The notes beneath the pieces were generated by a model, which made no database searches, was not told the DNA's origin, and saw only the letters and a list, made by a program, of their open reading frames with translations. From Liolophura sinensis (taxonomy: Eukaryota > Mollusca > Polyplacophora > Chitonida > Chitonidae): a stretch of 64,000 nt of DNA. The stretch is from positions 94,483,805 to 94,547,804 of the forward strand of contig NC_088295.1 in the NCBI RefSeq assembly GCF_032854445.1. The letters run 5' to 3'. Shown one piece after another: positions 11,901 to 22,256 of this stretch (position 1 is the first letter of the stretch; every line of letters starts with the position of its first letter). Both the position numbers and the translations under genes were made by a program.

Positions 11901-14900
11901 CTGAAGGCCGCCATCTCGTCCAGCTGACACGCTGATCTTCTCCTCCACCCGGATGTGTATGCTAACAGAGGACAAACAACAACACTCAACGTAACACAAC
12001 CTACTTTTCATTATTATTACAAATGCATTAAAACAAGGTGATAAAGCTCATCAAAAGGGGAGTGCAAATGCTGAGTGGAAAACTACAATCTCACAAGACA
12101 GAATTCAAATTAGTTTCCCCAGGGAGCTAAATGGTGAGTCCATTTCAACCAAAAGCTCAAAGATATAATTCCCCATTACCACAGCTTTGTAATGTTTGAT
12201 GTTAAAATGAAGTGTAAGAGAAACTGTACATGGCAGCCTACCTGTCCTGATTGACCTGTGGTGTGGATGCTTTAGCGACTGCACTGGGCATTGAGGACTT
12301 AGCCGATACCACTTCTGTAACACACAGCAGACAAAGGCATAAGTCACAGTAGACCAACAGCCTCTTGTGCTCACTTCACACATAGAACAGCCAAATACTT
12401 CACCTACTACCCACAGATGTGTAAACACAAATCAAATACATCAACACAGCCAAAGAGTTTACTTTAATCATGATACAAGCACTTGTAGTTCATAATGATT
12501 AGGCTGACCTTAGGCAACCATCACATGAAGAATTCTTAACAAATACTTAATTGAAAGGGTGGAGGATATAACAGTCACAAGGAAAAGATAAGTAAACCAA
12601 ATTCTGAAGAGAAAGCAGCCTACTTTGACCCTCTGACTCCAGCTGTTTGAGGAAAACGTCTTCATCTTTCTTCTTGGGAAACAACTGCATGCCTTTCTTG
12701 GGACCAGTGGATTTACTGTCAGAAATCAATATCACAAAAATTAGCATCTTATCTGCTTTGTTCATTGAACCTCCTCAAAAACATTGTTATGACCGTATCA
12801 CAGTTAGGTCACTTTAGGTCATTCAGAAAATAAATCTTGATTCCTTTTTGACACAAAACTATTCTTTCTTTAACAACAGAAGAAAGTCTCAACAACAGTT
12901 TCATTCAGACATTTTTAAACTCCTCTACACTTTCCATGTATCTTGACAGGGTAATACTTTGTACTAGATAGACGGAGTATTAGGACTGGGACCTGGGGTA
13001 ACACTTGCTGTATGTACTAATGCCAGCTGGGCCAGATCCATGACTGACAACTCTGGGTTTTTACACACACCTGGGTGCTGAGTATGAGGCCTTGGTTGGT
13101 TCTGGCAGAGAAGACTCGATGATGGCTGAGTCTGATCTGCCCCCCACAGAGCTGTTGCCAAACCCTCGGTAGTTAGAGCCAGATCCGCCATGTCGTGACA
13201 TCTCCCTTCTCTGCTGCTGGAGCTCTTTAGCCTTACGCTTCATGTTCTCCTTCGCTTCTTTCTCTTGTGTCTGAATAAAAAAAAAAAAAAATAAAATCAA
13301 AAAAGGGGAGTGATTACAAAAATTTGTTGTTTGGTCTGAGAATAATGGAAAACAAACGAAAGTGCTTCATTAGTGAAAATCCAAAATTTTAAGCTTAAAA
13401 TACTTATGATAAGCAAGCAAAGGCCCCTGCTCAATACTGCCGAAAGCCACGCTTCTTTACATGGGATACACCATATCATGGAAGAATTTTCTGGCAAATC
13501 TTAAGAATGGCTTCAATGCCAGTAAAACCATTCAGTTCGTGTTCTGAGCATCTACACTGAAAAGAGCCCTGATGGGTCCACTGACCTGTCTAACTGCCAG
13601 GAACACTTTCTCTTCATGAGAGTCCATTTCAGTGAAGGTCTTGATCTGTGCAAGGTTAACATTTTCCCTGTACCCAAGGGCCACGATCTCATCAAAGGCG
13701 AATATTAGAGGGAATGACTGGTCCACGATGTCAGACTCATCCAGATTCCTGCAGTATTCGGGAATCTGTAGCGGTACAAATACATATTGTAAATCTAATC
13801 ATATCTCCCATCACTGTAACAATAAATCAAGATTACAGGAAACCAAACTTTTCAGAATTAGAAAGTCCACAGCATATTTAAAATTTGAAAGATATGGCTT
13901 AAATGCTTTTAAAAAGTTAAATAAAAGTTCAATCAGAATCCTGCCACCTACACATTTCTTGGGCAGATTGCAATGCTTGACACATTTCTAGTGCAGACTA
14001 CAACGTCATACACATATCTAGGGCAGACTACAACACCTGACACATATCTAGGGTAGACTACAACGTCATACACATATCTAGGGCAGACTACAACACCTGA
14101 CACATATCTAGGGTAGACTACAACGTCATACACATATCTAGGGCAGACTACAACACCTGACACATATCTAGGGTAGACTACAACGTCATACACATATCTA
14201 GGGCAGACTACAACGCTTGACACATTTCTAGGGTAGACTACAATGCTTGATTACGCTTGACACATCTCTAGTGCAGACTACAACGCCTGACACATATCTA
14301 GGGCGGACTGCAACACCTGACACATATCTAGGGCAGACTACAACGTCATACACATATCTAGGGCAGACTACAACGTCATACACATATCTAGGGCAGACTA
14401 CAACGTCATACACATATCTAGGGCAGACTACAACGTCATACACATATCTAGGGCAGACTACAACGCTTGACACATTTCTAGGGTAGACTACAATGCTTGA
14501 CAACGCTTGACACATTTCTAGTGCAGACTACAACGCCTGACACATATCTAGGGCAGACTGCAACACCTGACACATATCTAGGGCAGACTACAACGCTTGA
14601 CACATATCTAGGGCAGACTACAACACCTGACACATATCTAGGGTAGACTACAACGTCATACACATATCTAGGGCAGACTACAACACCTGACACATATCTA
14701 GGGTAGACTACAACGTCATACACATATCTAGGGCAGACTACAACGCTTGACACATTTCTAGGGTAGACTACAATGCTTGACAACGCTTGACACATCTCTA
14801 GTGCAGACTACAACGCCTGACACCTATCTAGGGCAGACTGCAACACCTGACACATATCTAGGGCAGACTACAACGTCATACACATATCTAGGGCAGACTA

Positions 14901-17206
14901 CAACGTCATACACATATCTAGGGCAGACTACAACGCTTGACACATTTCTAGGGTAGACTACAACGCCTGACATATCTAGGGCAGACTACAACGCTTGACA
15001 CATTTCTAGGGTAGACTACAACGCTTGACACATATCTAGGGTAGACAACACCTGACACATATCTAGGGCAGACATCAAGGCTTAACACATATCTAGGGCA
15101 GACTACAACACCTGATATTTCTAGGGCAAACTACAACACCTGACACGTATCTAGGGCAGACTACAATGCTTGACACATATCTAGGGCAGACATCAACACC
15201 TGACACATATCTAGGACAGACATCAATGCTTGACACATCTCTAGGGCAGACATCAACACCTGACACTTATCTAGGACAGACATCAACGCCTGACACATTT
15301 CTAGGGCAAACTACAACACCTTACACATATCTAGGGCAGACATCAACGCCTGACACATATCTAGGGCAAACAACAACACCTGACACACATTTAGGGAGAC
15401 ATCAACGCTTGACACATATCTAGGGCAGACAACACCTGACACATATCTAGGGCAGACATCAACGCTTGACACATATCTAGGGCAGACATCAACACCTGAC
15501 ACATATCTAGGGCAGACATCAACACTTGACACATATCTAGGGCAGACATCAACACCTGACACATATCTAGGGCAGACATCAACACCTGACACATACATGG
15601 GCAGACATCAACGCTTGACACATATCTAGGGCAGACATCAACACCTGACACATATCTAGGGCAGACATCAACACCTGACACATATCTAGGGCAGACATCA
15701 ACACCTGATACATATCTAGGGCAAACTACAACACCTGACACATATCTAGGGCAGACATCAACGCTTGACACATATCTAGGGCAGACATCAACACCTGACA
15801 CATATCTAGGGCAGACATCAACACTTGACACATATCTAGGGCAGACATCAACACCTGATATATATCTAGGGCAAACTACAACACCTGACACGTATCTAGG
15901 GCAAACATCAACGCTTGATACATTTCTAGGGCAAACTACAACGCCTAACACAGATCAAGGGCAGACATCAATGCCTGACACATATCTAGGGCAGACATCA
16001 ATGCTTGACACATTTATTAAATACTCTGGATTAAGTTTATAACCTTATCCCATGAAACGAAAATAATATCTTTTTTAAAAAAAATGTTTCCAAGTCAAAT
16101 ACATACACAACTCAGTTTGAAACCCATGTGTGATTAATGATACACGTGATATCATCAATAGTTTTATGAGAAAAGCTATCTTTAGAACAACTTAAAAATG
16201 TCTACAATCACAACAAAAATATTTCAGCTTGTGAGTCCAACAAATGTTGCAAGGCACAAGAAGTGCTTAGATCTTACTCACCACACGTGCAAAGAGCCGG
16301 AGCGTTTCTAAATCTTCTAAGATGTTGCTAGCTTTTGTGGTGATTAATAGCATGTAGAGTTTCTCAATGGGCTGATACACATATCTAACACTTTCTGTCT
16401 CGACAAATGTGTGTTGTTTGCCAGTGCCCATCAGTTTGGGAAATGCTGCCAGGAGTCCTTCTATCCTGGCCCTGCTCATCTCCACGAACTGACGGGAAAT
16501 GATAGCTGTCAAAGAAAAACACAGACTGCAGCTTAGTCTTTATGCTATACCTGTAAGAACTTCATAACATACAAACAAATGCAATTCTCACATGACTTGT
16601 TTATGGAAACATGCATTTCAACTGACAGACAATTACTGAAATGTAGGTATTTAAAAAAGGTATCTGTGCAAGCCTCAAAAACTTGTTATAAATTCTTTTA
16701 TATGACAAGCACTTGTAAAAACTGAATGATGACTTTATGCCATATCAAAACTATTCCAGTTCATCACCAAAACCCCAGGAACCAGGGGCATATAGTGTGA
16801 GAATGGTAACTTCCAAAATGAAAATGTATGTATGTGATTTAATTTCCAGCACGTTCATGTTGGATGCTTGCCCTGAAGGTCATATGTATGCATGTATGTA
16901 CATGTAGTTTACCACTTACCTTTCCCTGCTTTGTTGCATATTGCTGCAGCAAGCAAAACCTGAAGAGAGAAGAAAAAGATTTATAAAGCAACATAACAAG
17001 ACACGCATCAGATGTACATCTGTAAGGTGTTCCCCCTTTCAAGCACATCCAATCATGTGTAGATATACAAATGCAGAATCCATGTCACTTCTTCATCCTT
17101 AATTTAATAACAATCTTTGGTCTAACATTCCATGACTTCTTCTTGTCAAATCCAGTAACTTGAATGCTATGCATGCTGCTACAAGTTGTCCTCATGGCCT
17201 TACCAT
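5869..17206 (-). CDS. ARCN1: Coatomer subunit delta (delta-COP, archain), multi-exon gene
   Basis: Delta-COP is part of the COPI coat, which drives retrograde Golgi-to-ER and intra-Golgi vesicle transport on cytosolic membrane faces; it belongs to the beta/gamma/delta/zeta adaptor-like subcomplex. Joined exons (minus strand, 5' to 3'): 17204-17206 (tentative ATG), 16920-16959, 16282-16505, 13586-13765, 13071-13270, 12624-12715, 12242-12314, 11796-11961, 11457-11604, 10769-10877, 9418-9622, 5869-5958. All 11 introns have GT/AG borders and codon phases match throughout. The product is about 509 residues (family about 510). The N-terminal longin domain (about 1-140) includes [25 protein letters not shown] and [21 protein letters not shown] charged linker (about 150-270) follows and is the least conserved part. 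The C-terminal mu-homology domain (about 272-509) includes [38 protein letters not shown] and a C-terminal DKYEIV. Large minisatellites occupy two introns. No damage was seen. Confidence 0.97.
6238..8957. repeat. Minisatellite, 49-bp unit, about 55 copies, last ARCN1 intron
   Basis: Units combine ACTATGGCTTTCTC, a variable ATGTACCTG / AGGCACCTG / AAGGCACCAG block, ATGAAGAGTGATGGTTTAG and TGTGAGC or TGTAAGG. It makes up most of the roughly 3.5-kb last intron of ARCN1. Variants recur in a higher-order order (see findings). Confidence 0.97.
9055..9240 (-). mobile_element. SINE-like element copy 2, in last ARCN1 intron
   Basis: Reverse orientation. The tail ATTTATTTGACTGGTGTTTT comes first on the plus strand, then ACGCCGTACTCAAGAATATT, CATTATGGTGGGTGGAAACT and AGACCTTCCCACATACGGG. 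It is the best-preserved core in the window; the tRNA-like head is absent. Confidence 0.85.
9418..9622 (-). CDS. ARCN1: ARCN1 exon 11 (mu-homology domain)
   Basis: The exon encodes [20 protein letters not shown], then [20 protein letters not shown], then [20 protein letters not shown] and KKSYCDLE. The acceptor is GTGTTGTAG and the donor GTGTGT. The next intron, about 3.5 kb, contains the 49-bp minisatellite and a SINE fragment. Confidence 0.97.
10396..10507. repeat. Two-copy tandem duplication in ARCN1 intron
   Basis: A segment of about 45 bp with GTAGAAAAGCTAGAGGTATA occurs at 10396 and again at 10462 (66-bp spacing), just beside the 54-bp array. Confidence 0.85.
10509..10762. repeat. Minisatellite, 54-bp unit, about 4.7 copies, ARCN1 intron
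   Basis: The unit contains CTAGCAGTTTACCACTGACG and AGAGGGTAGACACAGTTACA. Copies are nearly identical, suggesting recent expansion. The array stops about 6 bp from the exon 10 donor. Confidence 0.95.
10769..10877 (-). CDS. ARCN1: ARCN1 exon 10 (mu-homology domain)
   Basis: The exon encodes [20 protein letters not shown] and [15 protein letters not shown]. The acceptor is CCACTTTCAG and the donor GTGAGT. A 54-bp minisatellite ends only about 6 bp beyond the donor. Confidence 0.97.
11457..11604 (-). CDS. ARCN1: ARCN1 exon 9 (mu-homology domain)
   Basis: The exon encodes [30 protein letters not shown] and [15 protein letters not shown] (49 codons plus one base). The acceptor is TTCCATTGCAG and the donor GTGAGT. 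Confidence 0.97.
11796..11961 (-). CDS. ARCN1: ARCN1 exon 8 (start of mu-homology domain)
   Basis: The exon encodes [20 protein letters not shown] onward to NDTKGIQLQ (55 codons). This is the opening of the mu-homology domain, with the near-invariant GRDGGLQN. The acceptor is CTCTGTTAG and the donor GTGAGT. Confidence 0.97.
12242..12314 (-). CDS. ARCN1: ARCN1 exon 7 (Ser/Ala-rich linker)
   Basis: This exon encodes [15 protein letters not shown] and STPQVNQD, a low-complexity linker before the mu-homology domain. It is weakly conserved by sequence, but acceptor GTTACAG, donor GTAGGC and both phases fit exactly. Confidence 0.88.
12624..12715 (-). CDS. ARCN1: ARCN1 exon 6 (linker)
   Basis: The exon encodes a lysine-rich linker ending [14 protein letters not shown], matching the family motif of the form (V/F)xxLxSEG. 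The acceptor is TTCTGACAG and the donor GTAGGC. Phase agrees on both sides. Confidence 0.93.
13071..13270 (-). CDS. ARCN1: ARCN1 exon 5 (charged helical linker)
   Basis: This exon has 66 codons plus two bases. It begins [20 protein letters not shown], the charged helix that follows the longin domain in delta-COP, then a Gly/Ser-rich stretch. The acceptor follows an A/T-rich tract ending TTCAG; the donor is GTGTGT. Confidence 0.95.
13586..13765 (-). CDS. ARCN1: ARCN1 exon 4 (end of longin domain)
   Basis: This exon has exactly 60 codons in phase 0, from [10 protein letters not shown] to [10 protein letters not shown], and includes [20 protein letters not shown]. The acceptor is CGCTACAG and the donor GTCAGT. 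The intron upstream of it holds the 30-bp minisatellite. Confidence 0.97.
13951..16013. repeat. Minisatellite, 30-bp unit, about 68 copies, ARCN1 intron
   Basis: The unit is CACATATCTAGGGCAGACTA followed by CAACGCCTGA. The left half is dominated by GACTACAAC units and the right half by GACATCAAC units. It fills most of the roughly 2.5-kb intron between exons 3 and 4. Confidence 0.97.
16282..16505 (-). CDS. ARCN1: ARCN1 exon 3 (longin domain)
   Basis: This exon encodes 74 residues, from [20 protein letters not shown] to [10 protein letters not shown]. The acceptor is TTTGACAG and the donor GTGAGT. It is the most conserved exon of the gene (longin-domain core). Confidence 0.97.
16920..16959 (-). 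CDS. ARCN1: ARCN1 exon 2
   Basis: This 40-bp exon encodes [13 protein letters not shown] plus one base of an Ala codon. The acceptor is TCTCTCTTCAG and the donor GTAAGT. It is the start of the longin domain, matching the conserved N terminus of delta-COP. Confidence 0.93.
17204..17206 (-). CDS. ARCN1: ARCN1 tentative exon 1 (start codon only)
   Basis: The second exon opens in phase 0 with VLLAAA, so the family start MVLLAAA needs an ATG ending exactly at a donor. On the minus strand an ATG followed directly by GTAAGG lies here and is the best such site between 16.96 and 18.9 kb. An overlapping upstream ATG four bases earlier weakens it. A more distal first exon remains possible. Confidence 0.4.
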
Positions 17207-18814
17207 ACATGAAAAGTGAAAATATTTTCCTCATTTATCCTTTTACCTTGCGGTATCTTACAACTGGCTTCCCTTTCAGGGCCATCAAATCGGTAGCCAG
17301 TTCTGGGAACAGAATTATCAGTCTCCAAGATGGCAGCCAACCACTCTATTAGTTATATGACAACCTTCCAGGGGTATACGGATAGATATTAGACTGAGGT
17401 TGGTAATATTTTTCCAAGGAGAAAAAGGAGGAAAAATATTTACAAATGAACACAAGTATCTACTGGTATACTCCTGGAACTTCATCACATAACGAATTTA
17501 TGATCATAAAGAGCATTTTTGAGACATAAAACTGAGAAAAACTGGTACTAACTAGGCCAGGCCAACTGCTTACCCAGAGTTGTCTCCCTTTGTAATTTTC
17601 TTTGGGCAATGAAATAAAATCTTTAAATTTTTATAGTCCGTTTATTGAAGTTCAGTGCCTTCTGACTTCGAAAGAGGTTGTAATCATTGTCATTTTCTAT
17701 TAATATTATTGTTCCATGACTGTATCGTACAGTTATTGAAGGTCACAGCTATCATATGTTTGGGTTGGTGGCAGTGGAGCTACGACATCATAGTCACTAA
17801 TCAGCTGATTTAGGTCAGAAATTAAATGAAACTCGCGAAGAAGACAACAGGATACTGTGATGGATGTTATTCTGGCAATTCTGATTTAAAAAAGAGAAGA
17901 TACTGATTTGGATAATGATGTCGGTGGCACAGCACTCAGTAGGGGAAATCTCTGCACTCAACACTCAGTCTTTGCCCATGTCAAATTCTCTCATTCACGA
18001 CCAACGTGGTGCCGTTGTGATCACCCGGCATCAAGATTTATTTTCTGAATGACCGGGACGAAATCGATTGATTTGTGTCGGGAGACGGTAGCTTCTGGAC
18101 AGTGATTTAACTACATGTAAGAATGACGAAGACATTCAAAACATAAAGGTTTATGTACTCTTATTTTTTTCAGGCTACATACCAAGGCAAAAGCGCCCTA
18201 GGCTTTTCATAATGGTAGGAACAAAAATTACTGCAGCATGCTCATTAGATTTTTTTTTTGTATTTCCGGAATAACACTTGCCCATTTTCCCATATTCCTG
18301 TCATTAGAGCGAGACTTGTTTAAGCAAAGTTGCCTCCCTTTTTCTTTACAGTTTGTATCTGCATGTATCGCCTTGACCACGAGGATATATAAAAACTGAT
18401 GTACCCCCGGAGTACCATCATATTCGTTCTGGTATGTTTGGCATTTGATGAAATCAATGGAATTTTCTCTGAATGGTGATAATGTCACATATCCGCATAC
18501 ACACTTCTTTTCATCATTTGGGAGGTCAACATGAAAATGTGGTACCAATTTCATGCCCACTATAGTGAGAGAAATACAGGCATAACCTTACAGGTACAAT
18601 TTGCCTCTTAGCGATGGACTTATCCCAGCAATCCCAGCAGTGAGTGTCGTCAGAGGGCTACATGTTCTGACGACACACTCGTCAACCAATGATGAGCATA
18701 AATGTGCTAATCCACTTTTTATGCTGAAATCAGCTATTGCTGTTAGCAGTATGAAGTACTGAGTGTTGTAGCCCTGGATGTCAGCAAGTTCCAACTTCTC
18801 TGCTCACTTCATAA
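17207..18814. other. Unique sequence upstream of ARCN1
   Basis: The possible 5' UTR or first intron of ARCN1. It contains a YY1-type CAAGATGGCAGCC at about 17,328. No other coding exon was recognised. Confidence 0.45.
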
Positions 18815-18965
18815 AGATGGCCGCCAATCAAATACCCTATCGGGGTTCCTGGGACACGTGCCCATTGTTTGCAATCGCACAGCGCGGGAAACGGCCGCCA
18901 CTTTGACCAATTGGATTCGCTGAATGAGCTCGCTGAAATATGGGTCGATATTTACCTCTGGGATG
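18815..18965. promoter_or_regulatory. Promoter-like segment between ARCN1 and plus-strand exon A
   Basis: This short CpG-containing stretch stands out in A/T-rich surroundings. It holds CACGTG at about 18,856, GCGCGGGAAACGGCCGCC, two ATTGG/CCAAT motifs and AAGATGGCCGCC (YY1-type). It could be the ARCN1 promoter or a bidirectional one. Assignment rests on motifs only. Confidence 0.35.
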
Positions 18966-19804
18966 ATCAACTGCTTGGATTGTAAAAGTCAGGTGGCCTC
19001 AGACCTTAAAACATTGTAAAGGAGTAACTGGACAGGACGGGGAGGTTAGTAGGCTAAATGACTGTTATCATCCAGGGCTATGGGTGCTGTAGGTCTTTCA
19101 TGTCTGAATTCTGAGATTATTCTTGTAAAATACAAACTACAACAGCACATCGAATACATTAAACGCTTATCAGTGTCTGCATCATCAATAAAAACGTTTG
19201 ATCAAAATCGTATGGTAGTGATGTTACAAGCCAAATCAATTCGAAGAACTCAACATCGCTATCAATGGCATCTCAATGTTTAGAAATAAAGTCCTGATGA
19301 ATGCAAGAATTGTAAGAAAATGACAACAGGAACAGTTCTATTGGGAACAAAACTCAAAGCGATCAAGGCATGCTGGTGTCATTCGTAATCTGTCAAATTT
19401 ACTATCTAATATTTTCATGAAGACATTTCAATCTAGTTTGCAAACAGACTGCCTCTTTAGAAAGCTTTGCTTTATAATGAGAAACGAATATACCAAAGCT
19501 ATCGAAACAAAAAAAATCAAAATGTTAGACAAACCATGCTGAGGGTGTTTGGTCAAGCAGAGACCAGGCAGTGGAAATAAACGTGGCTATTTCAGCAAGT
19601 ACGATTTCCTTCCAAGATGGCACAAGCCACGTCGATGCCGGTGTATCCTTGCGCCTTGCACTACACGTGCATTTAAATAGTGTTTATAGTTAAACGTTGC
19701 ATTTCGAACAATTCTAGACATCAACAATAAAATTTAGCTACACAAATCAAACTGTATAATGTTTTTATATATTAAAAAATCATTTTCTTTCGGACTACTT
19801 ATTA

Positions 19805-19996
19805 TAGAGTGATCAGGTTTCCGGAAGTGGTGATGTTGTAAATAACCCTGAGCTGGAAAATTAGAATTGCTTTAACATCCTGACCAAAAAAAAAAGGAAG
19901 CATTTTATTTTAACTCTTAAATGAGATATAATTATCAGGTTAGTGTTTTCATGTTTTCTGCCGACACATCTTCCCAACCATTCTTCCGGACGAGAA
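19805..19996 (+). promoter_or_regulatory. Promoter-like segment with ETS-type sites
   Basis: TTTCCGGAAGTGG near 19,818 and TTCTTCCGGACG near 19,981 are ETS-type motifs, common in TATA-less animal promoters. They lie just before the ATGGCGGAAG start of candidate exon A. Confidence 0.3.
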
Positions 19997-20037
19997 ATGG
20001 CGGAAGTGGCCACAAAACAGGTGCGAGCTTACACAAA
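19997..20037 (+). CDS. Candidate first coding exon A (MAEVATKQVRAYT...)
   Basis: ATG GCG GAA GTG GCC starts in a good context (GAGAAATGG) inside promoter-like sequence with ETS-type sites (TTCCGGAAGTGG at about 19,820; GCGGAAGTGG at the ATG). The frame reads MAEVATKQVRAYT plus AA to a GTATGT donor (phase 2). A second donor, CAG|GTGCGA after 20020, would give phase 0. Without a donor the frame closes after 30 codons. It could begin the same gene as exons B-D or a separate one. Confidence 0.35.
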
Positions 20038-21507
20038 GTATGTCACCGTTGATGACAAACAGCTATTGTTCTTATCGTATATTGGCTAGTCCTTGATTGC
20101 ACTTATCTTCCAAAAAATCAGAATTATCTGTGATTATGACAACAAGTACCGGTTGTAATTCCAGTGCAATGTTGTGATCTGTGTTCATGCATCATTAACG
20201 GCAAACTTGTGTGAATGTGACAAGTGTGAAGTGATACGAGAAGCTTATGTAGTTACGATGCGGGTATCACCGGTGACTCAGGCAGAGACAAGAGAACCGG
20301 CGTCCGGATAGCATGAGAGCTAAAGCAACACATTTACTGACTCTGGAGGAACAAATGGCACAGTGAATTCAACAGAGCTCAACATCATTGTCCTTATGCT
20401 TTGTGGCGCAGATACCGGTACAGCGGTCGTGCATGCATGACGGAAACAGTTTTAATTAAAAATACGTGTATATGCATGATGATATGTATGTGTATAAAAG
20501 GCAATGGATCCATAGGTTCTCTGCCCAGATTATTGACTGTGATGTTGACACGCATTTAAAAAATGCATTAGCCACCATGGGGTTTCTTTGAAAAATGAGT
20601 AAAAGTGAGAAATTGACAAAATACAAGTCTGTCAATGACATAGGGTCCAAAATTCCAAACATGGTCAGAAGAAGGGGCTAAACTGAGTACTTTGATATCA
20701 GACAGCAACTAGTTCTATACACTCTGACTCTGTGTTTTATAGCTCTGACTTGACATACATGTGTAAGTCATAGTGCAATGTCTTATTCCTGACTGAAAAC
20801 TCTCAACAACAGGCCAGGGCATCGCTTATAACACCATAGATTTGGTACTGGGGTAAAGTCAAATAGCTGAGGCATTGGCATATGTTGTTGTTGTGGAGAG
20901 TTAGCTAGTTTTTACCCAGGAATGAAAAACATGATGATGTGTGTTACACATAAGTTCTGGAGAATAGGACTGGATGGACTGGATGGGAATATTATGTGTG
21001 CGAAGTATGGCTTCAAACCAACATCAGAGGACATTTCATTGGCTAATCTGAGGCAGTTGCCTAAACAATTTGTCAAGGCTTTATAGACAAAAATTACCTT
21101 TCAGATAACTCCTCATAATAATCATTACCTTTTCCTCTGTCAGTTTACCACAATCACATAGTCCATTAGCTCTAGATTGGCTACAAACAAAGCCCTATTT
21201 GCAAGTAAAGACTTACCCTCCACTCCTATTACCACACGTTACTTCGTAATATGTTACCTGAACAGATGAAATCTAGCAGACCCTGATATGAAGTAAACAC
21301 CAATCTCACAAGAACCATAGTAATGTGTTACATGTACATGTGAAATATAGCTGCACTGGTATGAAGTAAACACCATTCTCACAAGAAGCATAAGCTAACA
21401 AGGACTTAAAAAAAGAGCCTGTGAGTGTATCATCTCAGCTTATGGTATATGTTCTAAAACTTGAATTTTATGTTCATCCCCACTTCGCCTAAACACGATC
21501 AGCCTCT
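20038..21507. other. Unique sequence, no gene seen
   Basis: A/T-rich. A weak direct repeat involving GAAGTAAACACCAATCTCAC and GAAGTAAACACCATTCTCAC occurs near 21,291 and 21,363. Otherwise nothing was recognised. Confidence 0.5.
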
Positions 21508-21876
21508 GTAAAGCTGGGATCCATTGATACATGTGATCAGCATGTAAGGCTGGGATCCATTGATACATGTGATCAGCATGTAAGGCTGGGATCCATTGAT
21601 ACATGTGATCAGCATGTAAGGCTGGGATCTATTGATACATGTGATCAGCATTTAAGGCTGGGATCCATTGATACATGTGATCAGCATGTAAGACTGGGAT
21701 CCGTTATTACATGTGATCAGCATGTAAGGCTGGGATCCGTTGATACATGTGATCAGCATGTAAGGCTGGGAGCCGTTGATACATGTGATCAGCATGTAAG
21801 GCTGGGATCCATTGATACATGTGATCAGCATGTAAGGCTGGGATCCATTGATACATGTGATCAGCATGTAAGGCTG
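21508..21876. repeat. Minisatellite, 36-bp unit, about 10 copies
   Basis: The unit contains GTAAGGCTGGGATCCATTGA and TACATGTGATCAGCAT, with GGATCC, ACATGT and TGATCA palindromes in nearly every copy. Confidence 0.97.
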
Positions 21877-22256
21877 TAAGCTGAGTACTATTAGAACAAA
21901 TAAACAGCCTAATTTATTTTGAAATAGAATCTTCATAATCCAAGAAAGCTTCACCTTGTCCTTTGGGGATCATCTCATTGGCCAACGTATTGTAGTGTAA
22001 AAGAGTTGATATCTTTAGTAGATGTCTGTATCAATGTTTCTTCTCATGTCAGCAGGTATTTAGTGAAAGGTACAAAAATACAGGTGAATGGTTTACTCTG
22101 TCCTGAACAATTGTTGTCATCGACTGGATGAATTGAATATGTGGACTAGAATAAGTCTGTCAGGGTGACCTTGTTACCTGACATAGTAACTGTTCATGGG
22201 GTGTGCCTGATTTGATGTGGAACAGTGAGAGAAATGAACAGTGTTGATCGATTGCT

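Noticed and set aside
13948-15951. Many 80-190 codon frames with [10 protein letters not shown]-type repeats
   Set aside because: They come from the 30-bp intronic array inside ARCN1, in both orientations.
16839-17048. 69-codon minus-strand frame reading [15 protein letters not shown]
   Set aside because: It is the wrong frame of ARCN1 exon 2; the homologous frame reads [13 protein letters not shown].
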